NCBI RefSeq assembly: GCF_033880585.1
Contig: NZ_CP137624.1
Coordinates: 2,825,501 to 2,889,500 of the forward strand
DNA from: Lysinibacillus louembei
GTDB taxonomy: Bacteria > Bacillota > Bacilli > Bacillales_A > Planococcaceae
Reading direction: 5' to 3'
DNA length: 64,000 bases
Both the position numbers and the translations under genes were made by a program. The notes below the pieces were generated by a model that did not search any database, was not told the DNA's origin, and was given only the letters and a program-made list of their open reading frames with translations. Positions 29,266-38,784 of this stretch are shown here, piece by piece; the first letter of the stretch is position 1; each line of letters opens with the position of its first letter.

Positions 29266-29650
29266 GCAATTTATGGCGCAAGCAATTAAGCTAGCGGAGG
29301 AGAATGCGGCACAAGGTAAACAGCCTTTTGGCGCGGTACTTGTTAAGGATGGAGAAGTGGTCGCAACTGCGGTGAATAATGTCGAAGCGACACTCGACCC
29401 AACGGCACATGCAGAAACGCTTGCAGTGAAGGAGGCATGCCAAAAGCTACAAACGTTTGATCTATCAGGTATGGTGATGTATGCAAGCGGTGAGCCTTGT
29501 CCAATGTGTTTAGGCACAATGTACTTAACAAATATTACGGAAGTATATTATGCAAATGCTTGTCATCCAGAAGGTTTATCTGCTTCGATTTATGCGGAAT
29601 TAAAGCTGCCACAAGCCGAACGAAAATTGCTGCAAATTAAACAATTGTAA
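29258..29650 (+). CDS. Nucleoside/guanine deaminase family protein
   Basis: The 130-residue protein has the zinc-dependent deaminase motifs HAE (His51, Glu53) and PCPMC (Cys81, Cys84). It belongs to the cytidine/deoxycytidylate deaminase superfamily, close to GuaD/TadA-like enzymes, but is shorter than B. subtilis GuaD (about 156). The actual base or nucleoside cannot be decided. GAAGGGAG lies 9 bases before the ATG, inside the yfkAB end. Confidence 0.82.
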   Translation: MHKQFMAQAIKLAEENAAQGKQPFGAVLVKDGEVVATAVNNVEATLDPTAHAETLAVKEACQKLQTFDLSGMVMYASGEPCPMCLGTMYLTNITEVYYANACHPEGLSASIYAELKLPQAERKLLQIKQL

Positions 29651-29655
29651 TAGTA

Positions 29656-29706
29656 GGTGTTGAAAGAGCATGATTTGTTATGCTGTTTTCAACAGTTATT
29701 TTTTAA
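29656..29706 (+). terminator. Terminator after the deaminase gene
   Basis: TGTTGAAA pairs with TTTTCAACA, with an inner AGCAT/ATGCT stem, and is followed by a T-rich tract. Confidence 0.75.
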
Positions 29707-29733
29707 TATTAAAAACGATAAAGAGGGGTATAT

Positions 29734-30168
29734 ATGAAATATATTTTTGTAGATTTTGAAGGGTTTCAATATTGGATAGAAGTAAATCAACATGGCTTTG
29801 CATTACGTCAAATAACAAAAGAGAATGATTGTGTCCAAATATCCTGTAGGGATAACTGCCTAGCGGAAGGAATAGTAGATATCGATGAGTATTGTCAACA
29901 AATAACGGCTCAACAATTTGAGCATATGTGGCACAATACAACGAAACCATTTCGCCGAATATGGGAGATAGAAAAGGAAAAATACGCTATCGGTCAACGT
30001 ATATCAGGTGTTATCCAATATTTTTACCCACAAGGAGCGATTTTTTCGGTAGGTAGGATTCAAGGCTGTAGTAATAGGTCAACGTCTCAATCTATTCATA
30101 GCGAAATAAGCGGTGTCATTTCGGGCTTTGATGAGAAAAATATGTGGCTTCTTCTTAAGGAAGAATAA
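29734..30168 (+). CDS. Hypothetical protein with a possible S1-like (OB-fold) segment
   Basis: The 144-residue protein is not securely recognised. The C-terminal half (from KYAIGQRISGVIQYFYPQGAIFSVG to the end) has the beta-strand and glycine pattern of an S1-like OB fold, which would suggest nucleic-acid binding. The N-terminal half is unremarkable. A GAGGGG precedes the ATG. It has no close neighbours on the same strand apart from the WGR cluster 134 bases downstream. Confidence 0.55.
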   Translation: MKYIFVDFEGFQYWIEVNQHGFALRQITKENDCVQISCRDNCLAEGIVDIDEYCQQITAQQFEHMWHNTTKPFRRIWEIEKEKYAIGQRISGVIQYFYPQGAIFSVGRIQGCSNRSTSQSIHSEISGVISGFDEKNMWLLLKEE

Positions 30169-30302
30169 GCATGAAAATAGGGATATAGCAGTGATAAATT
30201 TTCGTACGAAAGTCATAAGGAAATTGAGTTTTCAAAAAATTACCTACATGTTATAATCGAAAGAGAACATACTTTCGGTTTGGGGGTAAAACTAAAGAGA
30301 GG

Positions 30303-31043
30303 GTGAGTCCAATCAGAAGAGCTTTTATTTACCAAGATGAAAAGTCACATAAATTTTGGACAATTGATTACAGTGACATTGCAATCGGCGTGCATTATGG
30401 CAAGAGTGGAACAATAGGGAAATATGAAGTCAAGGAGTATGCCTCACTAGAAGCTTGTGAAAAGGAAGCCAAAAAGCTGATTGCAAACAAAGTGAAAAAA
30501 GGCTATCAAGAAGCAGAAACCTTTGATTTTGAAAGTTGTTTTTATATAGACACAGTGGAGTATGGACCACATCCAAAAACATCTCATCCACGCTTTGTAG
30601 CTCATTTTACAGAGGATTTTTATTATGATTGTGGAGATGAGGAAGCTCCTTTTGGTAGTGACGAAGGCTCAGACACTTTATCAGAAGTAGAAGAAATGAT
30701 TAGAAAAAAGCGCCCCATTGCCTTTTCAACACTTCCACAATATATTGTTGAGCAACTATGGGGAATGCAATATATAGCTGTCACGACATTAGATAAAGAA
30801 GAAGTCGAGCAAATGAAGCAAAAACAGGAAATAGATATGCAACAAAGTGATATGGTGACCTATTCCTCTGCGTTTGCACAAATTAAAATTACAGGGCAGC
30901 TAGACCCAAAATTAAAGAATAAAGCCTTATTGGCACTAAAACGCTTTGCGATAATGTATACAGCTAGTGCTTTCACTGAAACACAGCAAACAATGTATGA
31001 GGATTTATTGGCATTTGAAGCAACTGTGGAGGAATCATTATGA
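30303..31043 (+). CDS. WGR-domain protein
   Basis: The 246-residue frame begins with a WGR domain (~residues 4-75: FIYQDEKSHKFWTIDY, VHYGKSGTIGKYEVKEY), named for W-G-R-like motifs and found in PARP-related proteins and MolR. The rest has no recognised domain. GTG at 30303 has almost no spacing after AAAGAGAG, while the protein reads naturally from RRAFIYQ at codon 5. ATC at 30312, with GGTGAG just before it, is a possible non-canonical start. A TATAAT lies at 30252-30257. It overlaps the next gene by four bases (ATGA). Confidence 0.65.
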   Translation: MSPIRRAFIYQDEKSHKFWTIDYSDIAIGVHYGKSGTIGKYEVKEYASLEACEKEAKKLIANKVKKGYQEAETFDFESCFYIDTVEYGPHPKTSHPRFVAHFTEDFYYDCGDEEAPFGSDEGSDTLSEVEEMIRKKRPIAFSTLPQYIVEQLWGMQYIAVTTLDKEEVEQMKQKQEIDMQQSDMVTYSSAFAQIKITGQLDPKLKNKALLALKRFAIMYTASAFTETQQTMYEDLLAFEATVEESL

Positions 31044-31876
31044 CACAATATCTTATAGCACAATGGCAGGAGCAAAGGAAATCCTTTAATGCAACAAATG
31101 CTGAAAAGATTAATGCTATGCATGAATTAAAGGAGCAAGTGAAACAAGCCGAACCAACTGAGGCTAATTTACGCATGCTTGTAGAAATCTATTGCCTGTT
31201 GCGCATGTATGATGAGGCATACAAAATTTTTACATCGATTATGGACTTGCACAATAAAAAAGATCAGAAAAAATATGGTGCCATTCGCTATTGGATTGAC
31301 AACCCACAAAATGTGACACCTTTATTACCGCGTGTCATTCGAGAGGAAGCTAAGCTGAATACCCCTTTACCAATGTTTAAATATATGCCAAACCCAATGC
31401 AAGCAAATATTTTCGAAACAGGTGAAATCGTTGTTTGTGATTGCTGTGAACAGGAAGTCGATATTTATTATAAAGGTGGGATATACGCAATTGAGGAAGT
31501 TGAATATTTATGCCCAAGCTGTATTCATAGTGGACGTGCAGCTAAAAAATTTGATGGCGAATTTCAGCAAGATTTACTCAATCCAGAGCTTGTTAACAAT
31601 GCTGACTATACAAATGAGGTATTGCACTGCACACCAGGCTATTCTAGCTGGCAAGGTAATAATTGGCTTGCCCATTGCACAGATTACTGTGCATTTATTA
31701 ACTATGTTGGCTGGGATGAGCTTGTAGCGATGGGCATTACAGAGGAGTTAACACATTATGATGACTACAGCAATGAAGAACTAGCTGCTAGTTTGCGCAA
31801 TAATGGTTCGCATCAAGGCTATTTATTCCAATGTTTAGAATGCCAGCAATACGTGCTTTATTCAGATTTTGATTAA
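31040..31876 (+). CDS. CbrC family protein with four cysteine clusters
   Basis: The 278-residue protein has an N-terminal helical region (~1-100, TPR-like in appearance) followed by a CbrC/UPF0167-type domain. That domain starts with LPMFKYMPNP and has CDCCEQE, YLCPSC, HCTDYC and CLECQQY, which could bind zinc. In E. coli CbrC is linked to colicin E2 tolerance and the outer envelope; the function here is unknown. It overlaps the WGR gene by four bases and is 21 bases before the next gene. Confidence 0.7.
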   Translation: MTQYLIAQWQEQRKSFNATNAEKINAMHELKEQVKQAEPTEANLRMLVEIYCLLRMYDEAYKIFTSIMDLHNKKDQKKYGAIRYWIDNPQNVTPLLPRVIREEAKLNTPLPMFKYMPNPMQANIFETGEIVVCDCCEQEVDIYYKGGIYAIEEVEYLCPSCIHSGRAAKKFDGEFQQDLLNPELVNNADYTNEVLHCTPGYSSWQGNNWLAHCTDYCAFINYVGWDELVAMGITEELTHYDDYSNEELAASLRNNGSHQGYLFQCLECQQYVLYSDFD

Positions 31877-31897
31877 CTCGTAAAGGGGATAAGGACG

Positions 31898-32755
31898 ATG
31901 GAAAAACTGCGTACAGCATTGCAAGATTTTGAGCTTGGTGAGGTGACAGACCGAATCCTACAATTCGCTAAAAATTCAATACGGGCGATTGCCACGCCAA
32001 CCATAGAGAATGAAATTCAAATTGGTCAATCGAAAATCGGTGGTGCACCAGATGTACCAACAGATTTTATATGGCCGCAGACAAATGATCAACACCCATT
32101 ATATTTTTTATGTCAATTGAATTTAGCAGAGATAAAGCCATTTGATTCGAGTAATTTACTGCCTGCAAAAGGACTCTTATCCTTTTTCTATGATGCGGAG
32201 AGGCAACCATGGGGCTATGACCCGAATGACTACGATGGCTTTCGAGTTGTTCACTTTACCGAAGAGAAGCTCCAACGTATGGAACAACCTAGCATTTTAA
32301 GGGAGCACATTGATAGCGCGATATTGCATTTTAAAAACGAATGGACATTACCCGATTGGGAATCTCCTGATGGTCAAATATTAACTGATCTTTTAACAGA
32401 GGAGCAAGAAGAGGCCTACAATGACTTCTTATTTGATTGGGTGGACGAAGAGGAGACCGAGCAGACAACGCATCGCATTGATGGTCACCCGAATACGATT
32501 CAAGGGGATATGTATTTACAATGCCAACTTGTCACAAACGGTTTATACTGTGGTGATTCAACGGGCTACGAGCATCCTTTACGCAAGGAGCTAGAGCCAC
32601 AAGCAAAAGATTGGCGCTTACTATTACAGCTTGATTCTGAGGATGATCTCGGTTATATGTGGGGCGACAGTGGTAAGCTTTATTTCTGGATCCGCGAGCA
32701 AGACTGCCAAAATAAAGCCTTCGATAAAGTGTGGACAATCTTGCAATGTTACTAG
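31898..32755 (+). CDS. DUF1963 (YwqG-like) protein
   Basis: The 285-residue protein has the DUF1963 signatures: QSKIGGAPDVPTDFIWP, HPLYFLCQLNLAEI, LLSFFYDAERQPWGYDP, and a C-terminal LLLQLDSEDDLGYMWGDSGKLYFWI. B. subtilis ywqG lies beside an LXG toxin locus, but the biochemical role of the family is unknown. AAGGGG precedes the ATG. It is the third gene of a co-directional set. Confidence 0.75.
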   Translation: MEKLRTALQDFELGEVTDRILQFAKNSIRAIATPTIENEIQIGQSKIGGAPDVPTDFIWPQTNDQHPLYFLCQLNLAEIKPFDSSNLLPAKGLLSFFYDAERQPWGYDPNDYDGFRVVHFTEEKLQRMEQPSILREHIDSAILHFKNEWTLPDWESPDGQILTDLLTEEQEEAYNDFLFDWVDEEETEQTTHRIDGHPNTIQGDMYLQCQLVTNGLYCGDSTGYEHPLRKELEPQAKDWRLLLQLDSEDDLGYMWGDSGKLYFWIREQDCQNKAFDKVWTILQCY

Positions 32756-32852
32756 GCTAGTAGTCATGACGTCTAAAGGTATGTTTGGATAGGGGATAGC
32801 AAGGCAATCCATATGTAAAACTGCTTTTGATGAAGAAAAGGAGGACATGAAT

Positions 32853-34532
32853 TTGTCGCAATATATAGCACGGTTTTGGACAGAGGTATGGCAGCAGCTA
32901 GAACATTTTTACCAGCAGGAAAACGATAGAATTAGTCAGATAAAAGATTGGAGTCAGCTTCATCTAGGTGTTCATCATTATGTAAAAGTGAAATGGACAT
33001 CGAAAAAATTGAATAAATTACAATGGGGAACACCTCACTATGGTACGATTTCGATTGATACACATGAGCCATTTAGCTGGAGTGATGATGCGTATAAGAT
33101 TGCTGCGGGTGATTACATGCGGGAGATAACTGATATAAGCCACATAGAAGCATTATTTTCAACATTATGCAAGGAAATGGATGAAGTTTTCCAATCAAAT
33201 AAATTTCATGCGAAGCTTTTTGATTATCGATTTCAAATAATATTGGAATTTGAGCATGAGGGGCGTGAGATTAGCTATCAAAAAGAGCTGATCAATCAAG
33301 AGAAGCTTGCAGCAGCGAAACAAACAATTGCTGCTTTTATTGAAACAAAAATAATGGCTGATTTACCTGTACGTCCTGCTGAAAAAGATGGGTTTTTCTT
33401 TGCGCGTCACCTAATCAATCCAGACTTTTTTGTGCAGCATGAGGCGGTAATTGAACCGTTGAGGCAACGCATAGCGGACAAGTATCGTGGAAATGAAGAG
33501 CGCCTCAATCAATGGATGTATGATTATACAATGGCATTTAAAGATTGGGCGGAGAAAAATATTTTATCGATTTACTTTGAATCGGAGGGGGAATATACAA
33601 CAGGGTGGAGATTGAATTCAGAGCTTAGGCCAACACAGGAGGAGTTGACATTCTTTGTTTACATTGCGCTGCAAATCGGAGCAAAAGAGCCTGACACACG
33701 TAAACAATATATTGAATTGGCACAGCAGCTTGGTTCACAAGAGGCAGCGATTTACTTACAGCATGGCATTTGTAAGCATGCAAGCAAAACTGTACATTTT
33801 CAAGGTGTAGCCAATGATATTTTGAAAATCATTACAATCCAAATCCTTATGGAGAAGGAAGAAGCTTATCGTGAAGCGCTGCAGTATATCATTGGTTTGC
33901 TACAAGAGGGCTTTGTCAAAGGCTATAATTTGCAGCTTGAGAGTGAGCAAGAAAATTATTTGCCTATGCAGGGACTTGCGAAAACTGAGCTACATCAGTT
34001 TTTTGCAAATTGCCTTGCATATCCTAATTTGTACCCATTGATAGCAGACTACGCACAAATTGCGATGGAGGAATATGCATGGTATGAGGATGTAGAGCCT
34101 AGCGAGTTATCGGCTATGCCTGGAACGTATGCAGTCTTTGGTCTAGGGCTATACAGTGATGCGTATTTCTCACTCGTGCAGCATTATATGTCACTTGTTG
34201 ATTGTGAGCATCAGCTTGTGCAAAATGGCTATGCAGAAGCATTTCTTGCAGCGCATAACTTATCATTAGACACATTGCCAGTACTGCTAGATATTTTGTT
34301 GAGTGCTAATGAAGGAGAGCTTGAGCCATTAATAGGCTTGGTGTTTGATGAGCCAAAGCTACTAGCTGAATTGATTCATCAGCTAGAGCAAAAAGAGGAC
34401 TATGAACGTGGATATGTACTTTATCGAATTTTTGGTAGTTCAAGAGAGCTAGCACAGCATATTGAGCAAGCGCTATCTCCCATCAAAGAAATGCTGGGAA
34501 AATTAACAGAATGGATGGAGGACTACGAATAA
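32853..34532 (+). CDS. Large hypothetical protein of the WGR/CbrC/DUF1963 set
   Basis: The 559-residue protein (from the TTG at 32853, 8 bases after AAGGAGG; an ATG at 32847 is too close to the binding site) is not securely recognised. A link to a Bacillus-specific DUF such as DUF6138 is possible but unverified. The N-terminal ~190 residues look mixed alpha/beta, and the C-terminal half looks alpha-helical, with repeated short helices rich in Leu, Gln and Glu. There is no signal peptide or membrane segment, so it is cytosolic. It follows DUF1963 after 97 bases. Confidence 0.6.
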   Translation: MSQYIARFWTEVWQQLEHFYQQENDRISQIKDWSQLHLGVHHYVKVKWTSKKLNKLQWGTPHYGTISIDTHEPFSWSDDAYKIAAGDYMREITDISHIEALFSTLCKEMDEVFQSNKFHAKLFDYRFQIILEFEHEGREISYQKELINQEKLAAAKQTIAAFIETKIMADLPVRPAEKDGFFFARHLINPDFFVQHEAVIEPLRQRIADKYRGNEERLNQWMYDYTMAFKDWAEKNILSIYFESEGEYTTGWRLNSELRPTQEELTFFVYIALQIGAKEPDTRKQYIELAQQLGSQEAAIYLQHGICKHASKTVHFQGVANDILKIITIQILMEKEEAYREALQYIIGLLQEGFVKGYNLQLESEQENYLPMQGLAKTELHQFFANCLAYPNLYPLIADYAQIAMEEYAWYEDVEPSELSAMPGTYAVFGLGLYSDAYFSLVQHYMSLVDCEHQLVQNGYAEAFLAAHNLSLDTLPVLLDILLSANEGELEPLIGLVFDEPKLLAELIHQLEQKEDYERGYVLYRIFGSSRELAQHIEQALSPIKEMLGKLTEWMEDYE

Positions 34533-34903
34533 AGCTTTCATAATGAGGCGAAGTGAGATGCATATAAATTTATTCCACAAGTGGTAAAGAGATTCCTCAC
34601 ATAGCTATATTGACTTCTAGAGTGGTCGTTAGTTTGTTTTTCTTGCATGATATGATAGACAAAATACTATCGTAGCCTTATTCTTATTGACTTGAAGAGT
34701 ATTTTAATTATTTTTCAAAGTGGATAATCAAAGATGAGGTACAAGTATTGTTAAAATGGTAAGGTGAAGTAATAAGTGAATTATTAAAATCGCCACTTCT
34801 TTTTCATCCAAAAACGATTTTTTCACCAAATTCCATCTTTCCTCTTTTCTTTTCATCTTAAAATTGTTAATGTATGACATGCAGGAAAGGTAAAGGTGAC
34901 AAC
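34533..34903 (+). other. Intergenic region upstream of the efflux MFS
   Basis: This 371-base gap has no gene. A weak promoter-like pair (TTGCAT 34643-34648, TACTAT 34665-34670) is present. A short AAGTG/CACTT hairpin near 34775-34795 is followed by a few T residues. Nothing else was recognised. Confidence 0.5.
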
Positions 34904-36346
34904 ATGAATAAAGTATTTATTGCATTGCTGCTTGTAACAGCACTTGCGGCGATTGAAGGGACCATTGTGAGTACCGCAATCCCAAGCATTACTGCTGATT
35001 TGCTAGGCGTTGATTTAATTAGTTGGATTTATTCCGCCTATTTATTGGCATCCGCCATTGCAGCAATTATTTTTGGCAAGCTCGCTGACTTATTCGGGCG
35101 TAAACGAATGATTATTATCGGTATTATTATTTTCTTAGTAGGTTCGATTTTATGTGGCCTAGCACAAACGATGGAGCAATTAATTGTATTCCGTGCGATT
35201 CAAGGAATCGGGGCAGGTTCGATATTACCTATCACTTTGACGATGGTAGGGGAACTATTCAAAACAGAGAAAGAACGAGCAAAAGGACAAAGCTATTTAA
35301 GCATGGTATGGGGCGTATCAGGTGTAGTTGGCCCTTTATGTGGTGGCTTTATCGTTGACCAAGTATCATGGCATTTTATTTTCTTCATTAATGTACCATT
35401 CGGCCTAGCTTCTATTTATTTAATTGCGAAGCATTATAGCGAACAAGTGGAGGCAGTAAAGCAAAAAATTGATTATTTAGGTGCAGTATTATTTACAGTC
35501 GGAATGGTGGCGCTGCTATATGTTATTATTGATAACAGTAAAACGCAGGCGTGGTTATCAAGCCAATCCTTGATAATGTATGTAGTAGCACTTGTTTTTT
35601 TAGCGATTTTTGTTCGAGTAGAGCTAAAGGCAGAGGAGCCAATTATTCCATTAACATTGTTTAAAAACGGTCGCTTAATGATTATTAACGGTTTAACATT
35701 ATGTGCGATGTCCATTGTTATTGGTGTAACGGTTTATATTCCGATATTCGCACAGAGCGTGCTCGGCAAAAATGCAACACAAGCAGGGTTATTATTAACA
35801 CCGATGTCTATTTTTTGGACAGTGAATTCGATTATGGCAGGTCATTTAATTGGTCGCTTAACGAATAAGCGCATTATTCAAATGGGGACAATCCTCTTAA
35901 TTACAGGAACGGTGTTGCTTGCAAGCTTATCGGATAGCTCGAGTGACTTCAATGTTTACATTGGCTCCTCTTTAATTGGTTTAGGTATGGGCTTTATTAT
36001 GCCAATGCTTATGATTTCCATTCAAAAGGTAGCAGATCCGAAGCAACTCGGTACCTCTATTGGGCTAAATTCCTTTACAAATACATTTAGCCAAGCTGTT
36101 GGTGCTGCATTTTTCGGAATGATTTTCAATTTGGTAACAAGTGAAAAAATGGTATCATTAGGAAAAGGTGAGATTCAACTAAACGGCGAATTTGCGAAGG
36201 GCGGCTTTAGTATAGAAGAAGTAGGTTTCTTGAAGGAAACGATTGCAAGTGGCATTAGCTATATTTACATAGCAGCATTAATTTTTGCTGTCTGCACATT
36301 TATTTTTTCATTTTTTATCGCAACAAAATCAAAATCGCAGCTATAG
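34904..36346 (+). CDS. MFS transporter, DHA2 (EmrB/QacA-like) drug efflux family
   Basis: The 480-residue protein has about 14 hydrophobic segments. The family motifs are visible: the D1-like IEGTIVSTAIPSI in helix 1, GKLADLFGRKRM after helix 2 (motif A), RAIQGIGAGSILP (motif B) and GVVGPLCGGFIVD (motif C). It probably exports drugs or metabolites by proton antiport. ATG 34904 is taken because AAAGGTGAC precedes it; the frame extends 10 codons upstream without a better site. Confidence 0.9.
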   Translation: MNKVFIALLLVTALAAIEGTIVSTAIPSITADLLGVDLISWIYSAYLLASAIAAIIFGKLADLFGRKRMIIIGIIIFLVGSILCGLAQTMEQLIVFRAIQGIGAGSILPITLTMVGELFKTEKERAKGQSYLSMVWGVSGVVGPLCGGFIVDQVSWHFIFFINVPFGLASIYLIAKHYSEQVEAVKQKIDYLGAVLFTVGMVALLYVIIDNSKTQAWLSSQSLIMYVVALVFLAIFVRVELKAEEPIIPLTLFKNGRLMIINGLTLCAMSIVIGVTVYIPIFAQSVLGKNATQAGLLLTPMSIFWTVNSIMAGHLIGRLTNKRIIQMGTILLITGTVLLASLSDSSSDFNVYIGSSLIGLGMGFIMPMLMISIQKVADPKQLGTSIGLNSFTNTFSQAVGAAFFGMIFNLVTSEKMVSLGKGEIQLNGEFAKGGFSIEEVGFLKETIASGISYIYIAALIFAVCTFIFSFFIATKSKSQL

Positions 36347-36348
36347 CC

Positions 36349-36385
36349 AAAGGTGTTACGATATTGCATCGTAGCGCCTTTGTTA
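36349..36385 (+). terminator. Terminator of the efflux MFS gene
   Basis: AAAGGTGTTACGAT pairs with ATCGTAGCGCCTTT (wobble pairs) and is followed by TGTTATT. Confidence 0.65.
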
Positions 36386-36493
36386 TTGCTGACAACCCAT
36401 TTTTAAGAACATTTGTTCTTTTTTGTGTTAACAAATAAGTAAAGGCATGCTATACTGATTACAATAATTCATTTTAGTAAGAAGGGCTTGCAA

Positions 36494-36819
36494 TTGAGTG
36501 AACAAAAATTGGATTTGATTTTAGCTGAGTTACAAAAGGTAAATGACCGCGTAACAATGATTGATGACCATGCAACAACAATGAATGATTGCATGACAAT
36601 AATTTACAATTTTACAACATATATGGAAAAAATATTCAACAGTTGATTCAACTCGTAGGAACAACAAATACGAAACTTAATAAATTTGAACAGACCACTA
36701 TCAAGTGTTTCAGCCAAATAGATCGCAACCTTCGTTTACTGGAATCTGATTTTGATTTAGTCCTTCAAAAAACAAATGCACATGAGCGTGCTATTAATCG
36801 ATTGAAGCATGTTGAATAA
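36494..36819 (+). pseudogene. Frameshifted small coiled-coil protein gene
   Basis: A TTG start at 36494 with GAAGGG 7 bases upstream opens a frame (MSEQKLDLILAELQKVNDRVT) that ends at TGA 36644-36646. The adjoining frame continues as KNIQQLIQLVGTTNTKLNKF to 36819. The two join if one A is restored to the six-A run near 36626 (GAA AAA AAT instead of GAA AAA ATA), giving about 108 residues of heptad-rich coiled coil. The break is therefore a one-base deletion in a homopolymer, from mutation, phase switching or sequence error. Function is unknown. Confidence 0.65.
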
Positions 36820-36912
36820 TATAGTAGTCCGAAAAATTTTATATTTCTGAGTAGCTGTGTTGTCATGACAAGCTTCTGCCATACTCTCGACCATTTTTCC
36901 TAGCATGCTTTA

Positions 36913-38784
36913 TTAGCAACCTCGTTCTTTCTTTTCATCAATTTGTAAATAATTATTCATTGTGGATTGTTCAATGGACATTTCAGAAAATTGCGTTGCT
37001 TGTGCATTTGGGGCTTGTTTATTGTTTGTAAAGGTACAATGTTCAATAGTTGCCTTTGAATGGTGTGAAATATCAACATTCACCGTATGTCCACCAGTTA
37101 ATTGTGTGTTAAGTAGAGTAATTGCTGAATATAAAGTAGCTATTAACTGTGTATCTCGATGTTGCAATATTTGACATTTCTCAATACGTGCATCGCAATA
37201 ATTACTAAGAGCAATCGCATTTTGTAGCCCCTTTTCAACAAGGCTATCCAATAGAACAAGCGAACTGTGATTCATCACAATTTGTTGTAAAGGATGTGCG
37301 GATATAGTGCTACGCATTATATGAATGAAGCAATTATTGCTTGCTTTAATGGCCTCACAGCGCCCGTTATATAGCTTTGATTCGACAATATAAATTTTTG
37401 TCGAATTATTTCCTGTAATTTGTGCATCATTTCCGTCATAAATTGCACTTTCGGTCATATATAATAAAGAGGAGTCCGCAATATACATACCTTTGCCACG
37501 AATGAATTTACTTTTGTTAATTGTAATATTTGTTTTTTCTGTTGCCATAATATGAGATAGCTCATTGTCTGAAAAGCGGTTGTTTTCTAACATAACCGCC
37601 GCTTCGTGCTGTGCCGTTAAGCCATATCCATTATTTCTTATAATTTGGTTGTTAAGTGCAATAAATTCACTATCATAAATCGCGATGGCAGCTTGCTGGT
37701 GATTGCTAACGGTGCTATCAAGCAATGTGCAGTATGAACGTTGCTGTACGACAATTCCTTGTTGTCCAGTGCAAAATGTACATTGCTCAATGGAAGCATA
37801 GGCGCTTTCAGATAACAATAGCTGAATTTCTTGCTGGTGCTTGAATATTGTATTAGAAAAATGGGCGACAGACTTTTCTTGTAGCTGAATGCCAATTTTT
37901 GTAGGACCGTGCAATGTGCTGTTTGTCATAAATAACGCGCATTGAATAGCACTATCAATATGCGCATCGTGATTTTGCAAAAAATAACATTGGTCAATTG
38001 TAGCCTCTGCATATTGGACAAGCTGTAAGCCACATTTTCTACCATGTTGAATTTTGCATTTTTCTATATGAAGTGCACAGCACTGTAGAATGATTTGTGT
38101 CATTAGGTGATGCTGGATAAGGGTGTTTTGGAGTTTGATTCGACAGTGCATTTCGCCGCGTAGCGCACTAGTATAACCATTTTCAATTGTGCTATCACGA
38201 ATAAATAATTCGCTATTATTTTGAACTAGCAATTGGATATGGCGTTGCTTCGTAAAATGGCATTGTATAATGTTTGCTTTCGCATGCTCTTTTAACACAA
38301 CAGCATGTAAGGCATCTTCAAAATGGCAATCAACAAGTTCAATTTGTGCACGAGTCATTATAATAGATGACGTGTGACATGTTGAAAAGTGACAATTGTT
38401 TAGCATGGCATCGCTGTTATTTGTTATGGAAATAGGTGCATTTGTAATGGTACAGGCAGTCATTTTTAGCTGCCCGCAATTAGCTGTGATTGTTTCAGTT
38501 TCTATAAAGTGGCATTGATGAAATAGAGCAGTTCCTTCAATTAGAATTTGGCTGTTTTGCTGAAATGTTATATGTTCAAAATGCACTATTACGCCTTTGG
38601 GAACCGTTATAGAGCCAGTAATTGTTGCTTTTTTCCCTTTTAATCGTAGTGATTGCTGAAAGAATAAAGGCATATGGTATTGACCAGGCATTAACTGAAG
38701 ACAATCGTTATGTTGTGCTCTTTTTAATGCAGCTGATAGTGTTTGATAAAAAGAAAATTTAGAAGCAGATACTTTATGTAGCAT
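36913..38784 (-). CDS. Right-handed parallel beta-helix repeat protein
   Basis: The 623-residue protein is almost entirely made of ~22-24 residue repeats of the kind seen in pectate-lyase-like beta helices, about 24 rungs. Each has a small polar turn, a hydrophobic strand and a C-x-F or S-x-F/I element (DCHFEDA, QCHFTKQ, KCKIQHG, QCYFLQN). It is rich in His, Gln, Cys and Asn. There is no signal peptide, so it may be cytosolic or exported by an unknown route. Related proteins often carry a P-loop or FHA domain, which is absent here. The nearest ribosome-binding-like AGG is 11 bases before the ATG. Function is unknown. Confidence 0.7.
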   Translation of the reverse strand: MLHKVSASKFSFYQTLSAALKRAQHNDCLQLMPGQYHMPLFFQQSLRLKGKKATITGSITVPKGVIVHFEHITFQQNSQILIEGTALFHQCHFIETETITANCGQLKMTACTITNAPISITNNSDAMLNNCHFSTCHTSSIIMTRAQIELVDCHFEDALHAVVLKEHAKANIIQCHFTKQRHIQLLVQNNSELFIRDSTIENGYTSALRGEMHCRIKLQNTLIQHHLMTQIILQCCALHIEKCKIQHGRKCGLQLVQYAEATIDQCYFLQNHDAHIDSAIQCALFMTNSTLHGPTKIGIQLQEKSVAHFSNTIFKHQQEIQLLLSESAYASIEQCTFCTGQQGIVVQQRSYCTLLDSTVSNHQQAAIAIYDSEFIALNNQIIRNNGYGLTAQHEAAVMLENNRFSDNELSHIMATEKTNITINKSKFIRGKGMYIADSSLLYMTESAIYDGNDAQITGNNSTKIYIVESKLYNGRCEAIKASNNCFIHIMRSTISAHPLQQIVMNHSSLVLLDSLVEKGLQNAIALSNYCDARIEKCQILQHRDTQLIATLYSAITLLNTQLTGGHTVNVDISHHSKATIEHCTFTNNKQAPNAQATQFSEMSIEQSTMNNYLQIDEKKERGC

